Assembly (NCBI GenBank): GCA_027943245.1 | Contig: JANDJZ010000031.1 | Location: 161,660-225,659 of the forward strand | Direction: 5' to 3' | Source: Acanthamoeba sp. SK_2022b | Lineage: Eukaryota > Discosea > Longamoebia > Acanthamoebidae | DNA: 64,000 nt | Shown here: positions 48,961-58,071 of the stretch, in pieces | Numbering within the stretch: the first letter of the stretch is position 1 | Layout: the number at the start of each line of letters is the position of its first letter | Made by a program: the position numbers and the translations under genes | Notes under the pieces: model-generated | Seen by the model: the letters and a program-made list of their open reading frames with translations, nothing else | The model's database searches: none | Told to the model about the DNA's origin: nothing

Positions 48961-49780
48961 TTATTGGTAGTGTTTTGCCTTGAGCTGGCTCACAATTGCC
49001 CAGCGAGTTGAGTTACAGGCATCAGGGCACTGTGGTGCCATGCAGGAGACAAGCACTATCCCACACAATGATGGTGCCATGGCAAGCAGAGACATACCAA
49101 TGTAGTTCTGGGCAGAAGAATCTCCAGTGCTGAGTGCAATGCACACATGAGCATCCAGGGCGATGATCCTCAAGAAACACTGCAATTGCCTTGGTACTTT
49201 GCAGGTCACCAGTGTCATTGTGGGCCACAGTTGTGTAGTCATGAGTGTCAAACATGTTTGTCGTGCCTGTGTCACAGAACACAGGCACTCCAGCATGGGC
49301 TGCAGCAAGCTGTCAACTAGCAGGAGGTTAGTTGGGTTAATGGATAGAAAGGAAGTTACTGTTCATGTCCTCAAGCTTCCTTGCAAAGCGAGCAATTGTT
49401 GCAGCAAGGGTGGGAGAATACTCCTCCACAGTTTGGCCAAGCTCCTCATGGATCCTGCCCATCTTGAGCAGATACAACTGGAATGGCTTACCAGTTGCAT
49501 ACTTTTGAGTCTGTCCCATACCAGCAACATGGCCCTTCTCTTTGATAGAGTTATGCTTCAGTGATGGCATTATTGCACTCACCTGCAGCAGTGTCCAGCA
49601 GAGACCATGAGTGATGGTTAGTTGGTTAGTGAACTGGACACAAGAAACTCTGGGTTTAGGGTAATCAAGTTTATTATATACAGTGTGTAAAACAAGACAC
49701 CACAATGCCAGGCACGTATATTGCCGTGGCAGTGTCCCAAAGGGCAGTATGAGTCCTTGAAAAAGTAACATACCCTTCAT
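48961..49780 (-). other. fragmented ORFs in CpG-poor DNA (possible decayed gene)
   Basis: The leftward frames hold two proteinaceous stretches: 49337-49780 (with VSAIMPSLKHNSIKEKG and a GTGAGT donor-like site at 49583) and 49022-49288 (with VFCDTGTTNMFDTHDYT and IAVFLEDHRPGC). They are in different frames, with stops between them. They could be exons of one gene or a decayed ORF. No domain is recognised. Confidence 0.35.
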
Positions 49781-49910
49781 ACGATATCATTTTGAAGCCC
49801 ACGAGCTCCTCTACAAGATTTAATGATTCAATTTTAAATCGGACATCATACAACTGAGATATACGATCGTCTTTACTTTTTAGCTGAAACAGTGGGTAAG
49901 GACTATGTCA

Positions 49911-50160
49911 CTAATGTTGGAACTGAAGCTGAGCTTGTAGATTGGTTTGTTGAGATTGGAAGCCAAAGCACACACAAAGGACAACTTGCCGGTGCCCGGT
50001 GCACCCCAAAGTAGATACCCTTGCCGATAAGGTTGTCCGCTCTCCGATAGATTTCGATTGCCTGCTTGGAGAAAAAGCGTTTTGCTTTGTTGAAGGCATG
50101 ACTGACATCCAGGGCCAGTGCCAGGCTCTTCACGTTGCGCTTGACCTTGGCACGTGCAGC
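49911..50160 (-). pseudogene. BCS1-like AAA ATPase fragment, frameshifted
   Basis: One minus-strand frame gives LALALDVSHAFNKAKRFF and IYRRADN. A neighbouring frame gives PYRQGYLLWGAPGTGKLSF followed by ALASNLNKPIYKLSFSS. In BCS1-type AAA proteins (mitochondrial Rieske-assembly chaperone family, also found in amoeba giant viruses) these segments are contiguous around Walker A, so a frameshift separates them here. Walker A ends GKL rather than GKT/S. Nothing of the Walker B or later AAA region follows within the window, so only a short relic remains. Confidence 0.7.
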
Positions 50161-52130
50161 AGATCACATACCGATGGTGTTGTGCTGGTAAAAGTGCACA
50201 GTCATGTCGCCGTGTCCCTGGTAGTTTACCAGAGCCTCTTCAACCACTGTGGGGCGTCATCGTGGACAACTGCCTCGAGCTTGATCACCCGCTTCTGCCC
50301 GGTGATCTTCTCTACTTGAGGGTGGGTAACGCGCCCGCCAATTTCCTACGTTTGGACACGCACGCCAACCGACCCAGTGAATTGCCACACGAGACCATGC
50401 TTGCGTGGAAGAAACAGAGGATCGGCGAACACGTAGACAGCTTCATCCATTTGTGCGTGTCAAAATTCTCCGTTTTGCAAGAGGCCGCATCCAAGTTGGA
50501 CGCTGCAGTTACTGTGTTCAGGAAGACGGGCGAGCACTTCGTAGACAGACACTTGGCCGATCAGTACGCTTCGGTGAGGTTCAGTGGTCTGTACCCGTTC
50601 CTTCCAGTGTCTCAGCGGCCTGTCGACGAGCCTCTCGGAGGGTTGCCGTCGGATAACCTCTGGGTCAGGTGTGCCGACTCCTGTGGCTACGACATCCAAC
50701 AGCCGCTTCCTCTGCTTGCGTTGGCCAGTGTCGCGCTCGCCCACTTCCTTGTCATGAGGAAGTCGGATGGCCGCGTCAGTCATGCCTCATTCTACGCGTT
50801 TGACAATTCACCGCTGGATGTGACGAGTAGGTCAATCACAGACGCCATGCAGGTGTTGCGCGTTGTGCGCCCTCGACAGGACAAGTTCTGGTGTTCCGAG
50901 GGCGGGCAGCACTACCGCATGGTGGTGGAGTCACCCGTGACCGGCACTCTTCAAGATCTCATGGAGTCGGAGTCCATGACCGAGAAGGACGTGAAGCAGA
51001 TGGTGAGACTGGTCTACAGGATCATCAACCGGATCATCAGCTACGGCCCTCGGCCGGCGGCGGGGAAACACGCCCACCGCAACTTTGATCTGATCGACGC
51101 AAGACCCCTCGAGTTTGTCTACACATGGACCAAAGAAGACGGCAAGCTCAACATGTGGCTGGCCAGCTCTGAGAACATCGTCGTGCGCTGCCGCCCCCGG
51201 CAACTGCGCGAACAGACCCAAGAGAGGGTGCATGAGCTGATGTGGGATCAATTCGTCGGAGGCTGTGTGAGTGCGCTCGTGGGAAGCACTGACGCTGCGG
51301 CAATCGAAGCCAAGCTGGCGTCGGAGGACACCATCTTGCATGCGGTGATGGACCACACGACCAAGTTCTCTGGCTTCTTGGAAGCCGTCGAAGCTCACAA
51401 GACGATCGAAAGCCAGCACTTCGCCATCCCGGACGTTGTTCCGACGGAGAAGTACATCGATTGTCTTGAAAGGAACGGCTACGCCATCATCCAAGAAAGC
51501 CTGGCCAGAGCAGCCTCTGGTGATCCTCATGCGCAAGTCATCGCGCAAGTAGTGTCCAAATCCAACGGCGCTGACAAGAAGCACCACTTCAAGGCAGTTA
51601 TCTATGGGCATATCAACAATGCACAGGTACAGTGCATGGAAAGAAGCATCACCAACGTGTACACCGCAGTCGGAGATCAATGCCTGATGCCTTGGGTCGA
51701 ACACATCCTACCATGCCCCGAGGCAGATGGTCTCGTGATACTGCAGGGCGCCACTGGCTCCCTGTTGAGCGACAATCTGTTCAGGACGTCCACCGAAACC
51801 GTGGCAGAACTCGTTCACAATTTCCTGACCGAGATCTACTCTGGTCCATCGCCTCTGACTTTCCGGTGGCGCGTGACTGTGGACAGCTTCATGCTTGACC
51901 AGAACGGCCGAAACCTGACTGTTTCCACTGCCACGATCTTGCAATTCCTGCCCAAGTATGCCGCACCCAACGCCCAGACGAGAAAGGACAGGATCATCAG
52001 AGGCATGAGGGACTTCTTCCTGGACTACATGGATCTGGTCAGTCCCAGTCATGAAAAGTGCAGCGAGCTTGCCAATGCCTTTAACGTTATCCTGGATAGT
52101 GAATATGGACTGTCTCCTATGTTTGCTTAA
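50154..52130 (+). CDS. 658-codon intronless ORFan
   Basis: A long uninterrupted frame in CpG-normal DNA, unusual in a genome where most genes are split. The frame opens with GTG at 50154; the first in-frame ATG is at 50398 (ETMLAWKKQ). An upstream exon is possible because the opening residues overlap the BCS1 relic. I recognise no domain securely. A central stretch (HYRMVVESPVTGTLQDLM, VRLVYRIINRII, KHAHRNFDLIDA) loosely resembles a kinase hinge, helix and HRD loop with N for D, but without DFG. The C-terminal third has FRWRVTVDSFMLDQNGRNL and TILQFLPKYAA. The gene ends with TAA. Expression and homologues are unknown. Confidence 0.6.
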   Translation: MQQITYRWCCAGKSAQSCRRVPGSLPEPLQPLWGVIVDNCLELDHPLLPGDLLYLRVGNAPANFLRLDTHANRPSELPHETMLAWKKQRIGEHVDSFIHLCVSKFSVLQEAASKLDAAVTVFRKTGEHFVDRHLADQYASVRFSGLYPFLPVSQRPVDEPLGGLPSDNLWVRCADSCGYDIQQPLPLLALASVALAHFLVMRKSDGRVSHASFYAFDNSPLDVTSRSITDAMQVLRVVRPRQDKFWCSEGGQHYRMVVESPVTGTLQDLMESESMTEKDVKQMVRLVYRIINRIISYGPRPAAGKHAHRNFDLIDARPLEFVYTWTKEDGKLNMWLASSENIVVRCRPRQLREQTQERVHELMWDQFVGGCVSALVGSTDAAAIEAKLASEDTILHAVMDHTTKFSGFLEAVEAHKTIESQHFAIPDVVPTEKYIDCLERNGYAIIQESLARAASGDPHAQVIAQVVSKSNGADKKHHFKAVIYGHINNAQVQCMERSITNVYTAVGDQCLMPWVEHILPCPEADGLVILQGATGSLLSDNLFRTSTETVAELVHNFLTEIYSGPSPLTFRWRVTVDSFMLDQNGRNLTVSTATILQFLPKYAAPNAQTRKDRIIRGMRDFFLDYMDLVSPSHEKCSELANAFNVILDSEYGLSPMFA

Positions 52131-52165
52131 AACCAAACAAACAAACAAAAAACAAAGAACACTCT

Positions 52166-52399
52166 TCAGGCCATTGCCATCTCAAACAACGGGTCGGGCA
52201 TGGGGAGCTCCTTCGGGTGCGGACTGGTGAACGTGCTGGCCCATTGTTCGTGGGCTGGCTTTGTGGTGTTTGGTTGCGACTTCTTCTCTCTTGTCGTCCT
52301 TAGCCTGTTGTTCCGCATGGTGGGATTGATGGTCTTGCGTTCTCGTGCATTGCCCTTCGCGGATCTCCTGCCGCTGTTGACGAGGCCTCCTTCAGTCAT
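52166..52399 (-). CDS. small basic hypothetical ORF
   Basis: 77 codons, Lys/Arg/Thr-rich, ending PDPLFEMAMA. It is convergent to the 658-codon ORF. It could be a terminal exon of an unseen gene or a chance frame. Confidence 0.25.
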   Translation of the reverse strand: MTEGGLVNSGRRSAKGNARERKTINPTMRNNRLRTTREKKSQPNTTKPAHEQWASTFTSPHPKELPMPDPLFEMAMA

Positions 52400-52496
52400 C
52401 TACTCGTGGTGGCGGTGGCGATGGTGAGTGTTTGTGTGTTGATGCGCTTGGTGTATCCCTTGACAGTTTTATTTGATGTTGGTATGGTTCATCCGT

Positions 52497-53154
52497 CTAG
52501 TCCGCTGACATAGTAGGAAAATTCATGGATCGTTCTCCTTGCAACATCCTGCGTGCCAGCTCGTAGCTCATGAAGGCATCCCGTGCCGCGTACTCCACAT
52601 ACTGTTTGGGGAGCCTTGATGGTTCGAGGTCCCAGTCCACGTGCATGATCTCACGGGACTTGATTCGTTTCTTATCGCCCACTGGTATGCCAAAGTGCTC
52701 GGCCAGGCCCAGTAGTGAGGTAGAGGGTAAGCTCGTGGCACGAGCTATCTTTTGTAGTTCGAGCACGCCCCTCACCTTGATGCCATAGTTTACAGCCAGC
52801 GAGGTGACGTCGTTCTCGATGTCGACCCCCACTTTGATGATGCTGATAGAGTTGAGGATCTTTCGAAGTGATGGTGGTACTCGATTGGCGTATGGTTTTC
52901 CGGGTGCGTATTCGCCATGAGAGAGCGCGTAGAGATGAAAAAGGTAGACCCTCGGTAGCGGATCCCCCGGAATGCAGAGTTGCAGCAGTGATTCCTTACC
53001 AGTTACCAGTTACACTCCTGACCGTTTTTTCAGTGTCCATGCCAATCATGCAAGGCTGGGAGTCAAGTAGGCGCTGACAAACGTCTTCAGTCTCCTTGTA
53101 ATCACTGGTATGAATGACGAGGACGTAATCATTGTTTTGTGGTTGTTGCAACAT
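52497..53154 (-). pseudogene. DEDDy 3'-5' exonuclease (WRN/RNase D-like), broken by a 7-bp duplication
   Basis: The minus-strand frame from ATG 53154 reads YVLVIHTSDYKETEDVC and CMIGMDTE (exo I Asp/Glu), then meets a stop. After a tandem 7-bp duplication at 52997-53010 a second frame continues with LLQLCIPGD, then KVGVDIENDV (exo II Asp) and YVEYAARDA (exo III Tyr and Asp). The span of 658 bp is one 7-bp unit more than a multiple of three, consistent with a single frameshift in an otherwise intact 216-codon gene. The family removes 3' nucleotides from DNA or RNA. All active-site residues survive, so the lesion is recent, allelic or a sequencing error. Confidence 0.8.
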
Positions 53155-53209
53155 GTCGTGTGCGTGTATTATGTGCGATTGGGGGTGGGATGTGCTATGT
53201 GTGTATATA

Positions 53210-53212
<3 letters not shown>

Positions 53213-53263
<51 letters not shown>
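53213..53263. repeat. (TG)n microsatellite
   Basis: About 25 TG units immediately upstream of the exonuclease start, in the presumed promoter region between two leftward genes. Confidence 0.95.
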
Positions 53264-53265
<2 letters not shown>

Positions 53266-53326
53266 GGTGCTGACGCGCCAGACGGTAAGGGTGAAGCAAT
53301 TTTAATAAATCAAGAGGAGGAGCCCT

Positions 53327-53690
53327 TCACCCTTGTTGTGCTACTGGCTTTTCCAGTGCAACCAGTGACTGCTCAATACCGTCCAGCCTCACTCTGATGC
53401 GACGGCACTCGTGCATGACACTACCCAACTCCTCCTAGAGGTGGTCCATATAAAATTCCAACGCGGAGGCGTTAACAATGCAACACGCCCAGTACTCGCT
53501 TTTGTAAACAAACAAAAAAAAAAAAAACTACACCCCTACCTGAACAGCTTTGACGTCGGTGTTGTCCTCTCGGTGGGCTGTGCTAAACCGGAGGGTCTCG
53601 CGTTGATCCAGCAGCTCGATGAAGTGTGTCTCCAGGTCGTTCAGCTCTTCAAGTTGTTGGGTGCGCTCTTGCCTGAGAATCTGGTCCATG
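53327..53690 (-). CDS. small coiled-coil protein, 86 residues
   Basis: Two exons (53690-53540 and 53434-53327) joined by a phase-0 GT-AG intron. The product opens MDQILRQERTQQLEELNDLE and ends LDGIEQSLVALEKP, with heptad-like leucines throughout, so it is probably an almost entirely alpha-helical coiled coil. Size and layout resemble small subunits of BLOC-1/BORC-type complexes, but I cannot assign one. It lies in the CpG-normal block and looks intact. Confidence 0.55.
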
Positions 53691-53803
53691 GGGGTCAGGG
53701 GAAAAACACATCTGCATAGACCCGTGGACCCGTTTCTTTGTGTTCTTTTTTTGAACCGTTGACAAAGGGCGGGAACCACATTCGATGGTAATTGGTTGCC
53801 CAT

Positions 53804-54766
53804 TCATTTTCCAATAAAAATTTGGCCTCCAAGAGCCGAGATGTAACCAAGAAAATCGTCAATGGTGGCATGTTCTTTTCCGTTGAAGAATTGAAGGGGA
53901 TCTGGCATCGTGTGCAGGACACCCACTTGCTCGAGCAACTTCATGCAAGACGTGGGAGATGACCTCTTGATGGCGGCGTGGACGTCGTTGTATCGAACGC
54001 AGTGGTTGCTCCACAACTAGTTGTCCGTAAACCATGGGTGATTGATTGCTGTAGCTCTGTAGCAACCATAGAAGAACCTCCTCAGCATTGGGTCGGGTTG
54101 CTTGGTGTGTGCGCGCAGTTCTTCCACGTCTCGGTCCGGGAGCAGAGAGAGAAGTAATCCTCCGAAGGCGAACAAACTGGGCGCGTAGTCAACGTGGAGG
54201 GTAGTCAACACACACCACGGATTGCAGAGAATCTCACGCACGAACTTGACCAGGAGGACATCCTGCGGAATGTTGGACAGCATCACAATTGGCCCCTCAG
54301 TATTGTCGCCCGCTGCCGAAGAAGGGATATTGATGATTGAGATGTGACTGTCGTCGTACGGGGCCATGAATGCGAAGATTCGTTCTACGAGGCATTCGGT
54401 CTGGGCGAGGATGTCTGTTGCGGAGACTCCTTTGGCAGCTGCCGTGAAGCACGTAGTCAGGTCTTGCTTGATGGCCAGGGGTATCTCGCGTAGGTCAAAT
54501 ACCGATGCGAGACCATGTCGTCGTCGGTCCAGACCACAGCCACGCGAGAAGAGGTAGTTCGACCAAAGTGGCTGCCGCTGCGGTGGCTTACTGGCGGCCC
54601 CGTCGAACTTGACGAAGCAGAAGATGCTCGGTTTCTTGACAACCCAGTTTGTTGCCACCAGCGAACTTAAGATATATAGACGTAGATCTGCAGCGAAATC
54701 ATGGACTTTGTCGGAACGCGATAGAACGATGGAGAACGGCGTTGGTCCTGCTTGTGTGCTCCTCAT
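53804..54766 (-). pseudogene. unknown ORF interrupted by one in-frame TAG
   Basis: From ATG 54766 the frame runs 249 codons (FSIVLSRSDKVHDFAADL, ILAQTECLVERIFAF, ISIINIPSSAAGDN, FGGLLLSLLPDRDVEEL) to a TAG at 54017-54019. It then continues in the same frame for 70 more codons (NHCVRYNDVHAAI, CMKLLEQVGVLH, ATIDDFLGYISALGG) to TAA. The continuation reads like protein, so either the TAG is a recent nonsense mutation or the first stop is the true end. No domain recognised. Confidence 0.45.
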
Positions 54767-55207
54767 CTGCGCGCGCGTGTGTGTGTGCGTGTGCCGAAAT
54801 AACGCGCCAACCCTAAGGCCCTGGCGCAGTGGACAAGTTATCCACTGAATTAAAATTTCAATGATAAACCAAGACTGAGGGTGAACGTATTTCAACGGTC
54901 ACGCCACAAGGCGGACCACGAGCCGGCCACTAGGCAGCCACAAGACAGACACGAAGGGTGCCACACTTCGCCTCCCGGTCATCTACAGTCCCCACAGTGT
55001 AGCATCAAGTAAGGAGTTTCCCATTTTGGGCAGGAGTTTTCATGTCATCGCCTGCTTGGGACAAAGCACAGGGTTTCAACTATTTTTCTCATGTTGTAGC
55101 ACGACACCTGCCATGGTGTCACCAGGACATGAATCACGATTTCGCAGAAAAACTTGAACAACTGCCGACTTTGTGCAGCAGCCTTCATAACTACAAGGCA
55201 TCACAAC

Positions 55208-55851
55208 ATGGCAAACAACCTTCAGGTGGACTACTTGTTCATCGTCCAGCTAGAAGGCAATAGAACCAGGGGGTATGTGCCCACGGATGAACAGGGCCAT
55301 GTGCTAGGGCATAGTGGCGTGACGATTGGCGTGGGCTATGACCTGGGTCAGCACAGTGAAGCGGACCTTCGTGCACTCAATCTGGACGACCAGTTGATCA
55401 GGAAACTCAGGCCCTATCTTGGCTTAAGAGAGCAGGTGGCCGAAGACGCACATCCCGAGAATTTGGTTTTGACCGACAACGAGGCTGAGAAACTCAATAG
55501 TGCTGTTATGCGCCTCCATGCTGCCCACGTGGCTGAACTCTACGAGAAGGCCAGGACGAGACACTTTAGTGTGCTCCCAGGGGCTGCACAAACGGTCATT
55601 GCGTCAGTCCTTTATCAGTATGGTAACCCTAACAAGGTACTCGCCAACCGCTGTTTCTCTATTAACCTTACCTCGCACTCACTGTCCTTACTGGTTGATA
55701 GGTACCCAACTTCTGGAGAGACGCCATAGACACTAACTATGTGGGCATGGTCAAAGAGCTGAGGCACTTTGGTGATAAGTACCCCACCCGCCACAACAAG
55801 GAAGCTGACCTTCTCCAAAACTGGATTGACCACAATCAGCACCATCCTTGA
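55208..55851 (+). CDS. pesticin/T4-lysozyme-type muramidase-like protein
   Basis: Two exons (55208-55636 and 55702-55851) join in frame to 192 residues. The first carries EGNRTRGYVP, then HSGVTIGVGYDLGQHSE, which holds the Glu and the Gly-Tyr-Asp segment typical of pesticin-like and T4-type lysozymes, then LTDNEAEKLN and TVIASVLYQYGNP. The second gives VPNFWRDAID and the closing ELRHFGDKY with RHNKEADLL. The family cleaves the MurNAc-GlcNAc bond of bacterial cell walls. No signal peptide or pesticin receptor-binding domain is seen. The spliceosomal intron shows it is a nuclear eukaryotic gene, and CpG content is normal. A role in digesting or fending off bacteria is inference. Confidence 0.82.
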
Positions 55852-55948
55852 ACTCTGCATTGCTCTCGACAAAGAGTTCTTGTGGATAGGCCGTCATAAA
55901 TTGTATGGAAAATCACCCATTAAAATGAAGAGAGGCCTTTTCCTTAGA

Positions 55949-56266
55949 TTACTGAACAAGCAGCGCAATGTCATTCCTGTTGGAGGCCTCCTTGAAGTGG
56001 TTCAGCTGGGTGTCACTTTGGTCAGTAACAGCGGTTTGTGTGGTGAAAAGTAAACAACACCATGGATGACCAGCACTCCACTGCCAGTGTCTAAACAACC
56101 TGACACAGACCAACTGCCCCCACTTGGATCCAACCATCAAGGACTGGCACATTGGCTCAACATGGACCAGCAGCTCAGTTCCAGCCAATGGCAGCAACAT
56201 GATGATCCCTGCCAATACCAGGGTGTTGGTGTCCTCCTGCTCATTCAACCAGTCATTCAAGGACAA
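55949..56266 (-). CDS. hypothetical ORF at the start of the CpG-poor block
   Basis: 105 codons, opening MSLNDWLNEQEDTNTLVL with a short hydrophobic stretch. No recognised domain. It overlaps nothing better, but could be chance coding in low-stop DNA. Confidence 0.25.
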   Translation of the reverse strand: MSLNDWLNEQEDTNTLVLAGIIMLLPLAGTELLVHVEPMCQSLMVGSKWGQLVCVRLFRHWQWSAGHPWCCLLFTTQTAVTDQSDTQLNHFKEASNRNDIALLVQ

Positions 56267-56352
56267 TCACAATCCCAGCCAGCTCAGCGCTCATCCCTCA
56301 TGACTGTGAAAACCACAAGGTCACAATCAGTCACTGTTGGGCAGGGTGGTCC

Positions 56353-56826
56353 ATGGTGAGAGCCATGCCCACTTACACTCGGCCCACTCAGGTAGAACAA
56401 CAAGTGATTGCCACATGTAACCCCACTGAGGCCATGAACATTGCACTTGATATTGACCAGGTCATCAACAACAGACTCAGCATGGGAGATCATGAGATTT
56501 TCATCCAGAAACAGTATTGCCAGTCCACCACAAAGTTCAAAGACCTCTTATATGCACTGAGACTTCTTCAAAACACCAATGTCTACGCCTCTCATCAGGA
56601 TTTCCAGATCATGTTGGTATTGCAAGATTGTTATCCTATCCTCATCACAAATGGTGAGGTGTGTGATGGACATTTGTATACATTCTTGGACAACAGCATG
56701 GTGGACACATCTTTTGGTGACAACATACATGAAACCCAATGGAGCAAGGATGCCACAAGGTGGATCAGACATTTCATCAAAACCAATGGAGAAAGCTGGG
56801 ACAAGCCCATGTTCATTTCCAACTGA
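56353..56826 (+). CDS. hypothetical protein, member of a local tandem duplication
   Basis: 157 codons from ATG 56353. The central part reads TKFKDLLYALRLLQ and FQIMLVLQDCYP; the C-terminus reads LDNSMVDTSFGDNIHETQWS. About 1.1 kb downstream the same C-terminal segment recurs (LDNSMVDTPFGANIHKTRWS) in a degenerate copy, so the region was duplicated. CpG-poor and without introns. A poly(A)-signal-like AATAAA lies just after the stop. Function unknown. Confidence 0.45.
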   Translation: MVRAMPTYTRPTQVEQQVIATCNPTEAMNIALDIDQVINNRLSMGDHEIFIQKQYCQSTTKFKDLLYALRLLQNTNVYASHQDFQIMLVLQDCYPILITNGEVCDGHLYTFLDNSMVDTSFGDNIHETQWSKDATRWIRHFIKTNGESWDKPMFISN

Positions 56827-56959
56827 TAAATCAGCAATAAATCCATCTTAACTGAACTGCATCTTTATTTTGGTTGTGTGTGTCATGTGTCATGTGTTTG
56901 TGTGTTTTCATATTTCCTTCCCTTTAAAACTCTGAGATTAGTAAAACCAACATCATCTA

Positions 56960-57196
56960 CTACCACCATGAGCAACCCAACTGGCGAAAATGCCACATGA
57001 GTCTCCCTGTAATGTGTTCAGAAAGATACCTGGTGTCCATGACAAGGTCACATAAAAGGACATAAACATCAACCAAATTGGCCTTCCTGCTCGCTGAAAC
57101 ACAGTTGCCTGCGCCAACCAAAAAGTCTTTGCCAGTCTCCTTGCTACCATAACTCCACAGGAAAGGGTCTGCCACTGCAACGGTTACACACAGCAT
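56960..57196 (-). CDS. short hypothetical ORF
   Basis: 78 codons with balanced composition (VAVADPFLWSYGSKETGKDF, DVYVLLCDLVMDTRYLSE) ending LGCSWW. No recognised domain; could be an exon or relic. Confidence 0.3.
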   Translation of the reverse strand: MLCVTVAVADPFLWSYGSKETGKDFLVGAGNCVSASRKANLVDVYVLLCDLVMDTRYLSEHITGRLMWHFRQLGCSWW

Positions 57197-57340
57197 TTTT
57201 TCGCCAACTGGGAAGCGCCTGGTTGTCTAGTGTTTGTAGAAGTTTCCTCCCTCTAAAACTCCAGCAGTAGTTTATAATGAAAGTGTGATTTTGTTCTTTT
57301 TGAACCTAACCCTCTCACCTACCACCACCCAACCATCACC

Positions 57341-57982
57341 ATGAGCCTTGTTGGAGGGGATTGGTATGTTCACTGCAGCCACTGCAACCAACAAGACAAG
57401 TGCAGCAGCCTTACCAAGGACCACAAGTGTTCAAAATGCTCACACCACATGTTTAGAAACAGCAAGGGATGGTGACTTGCACTAAAGGCCATCCAAACAC
57501 TGTATCGGGGGTGACTCACAAACACCAGTGCAATGCCTGCACAGGAGCATGCAGGCAGTAGTTCAGCAAATCTGTCTCTTGCACCAACCACTCCTGCCCA
57601 CAATCCACACCAACCATACCACCCACCGCCACCCAACTGTCCCCTCCCCATTTACACCCTTCTGTCTGGAGGCTTAAAAGTTTATGGCATAGTCACACAT
57701 CACTCACACTGCCCTTTGATTATTTTCCTTGCTTCTTTGCACTTTGTGGGATACAGTCAACCTGTGGTAACATACAAGGACCTCTTGGGTGAATTGTACA
57801 CATTTGACTTGGACAACAGCATGGTGGACACACCATTTGGTGCCAACATTCACAAGACCAGATGGAGCAAGGATGCCACCATTCAGAGCAGACAGTCATC
57901 AAAACCCATGGAGAAAGCTGGACAGCCCCATGCTAATTTCCTGATTGTTAAATCAACAATAAAAAATGTCCACATCCATTAA
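57341..57982 (+). pseudogene. Cys-rich (zinc-ribbon-like) ORF with two in-frame TGA codons, partial duplicate of 56353-56826
   Basis: ATG 57341 begins MSLVGGDWYVHCSHCN and continues with a CxxC...CxxC pattern (HCSHC, KCSKC). In-frame TGA codons at 57473 and 57512 are followed by continuing sense (LALKAIQTLYRG, MPAQEHAGSSSANL, a Pro-rich stretch) and then the duplicated LDNSMVDTPFGANIH segment, after which the frame shifts relative to the upstream paralogue. It looks like a decayed gene. Both TGA codons could derive from CGA by C-to-T change. Confidence 0.45.
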
Positions 57983-57996
57983 GGTTAACTAAGTTT

Positions 57997-58025
57997 CCTA
58001 ACCCTAAACCCTAAAACCCTAAACC
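57997..58025 (-). repeat. interstitial telomere-like tract, inverted relative to the terminal array
   Basis: Four tandem CCTAA/CCCTAAA/CCCTAAAA units, the complement of the terminal TTAGGG/TTTAGGG mix. It lies in the CpG-free run just before the deoxynucleoside-kinase-like ORF. Confidence 0.75.
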
Positions 58026-58071
58026 ACTCCAAAACAAAAAGAAGCACAGGACAGTCATCAAGGAAACAACC

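Noticed and set aside
54813..54870. Possible tRNA: a TGGCGCAGTGG box-A-like motif in the 5' region of the leftward ORF
   Set aside because: No box B (GGTTCGAnTCC) at the right distance, and no cloverleaf could be folded by eye. At most a tRNA-like fragment or chance.
55637..55701. Reading the lysozyme-like gene as ending at 55,729 without splicing
   Set aside because: The unspliced frame ends in unrelated residues, whereas removing the GT-AG intron gives an in-frame C-terminus matching the family.
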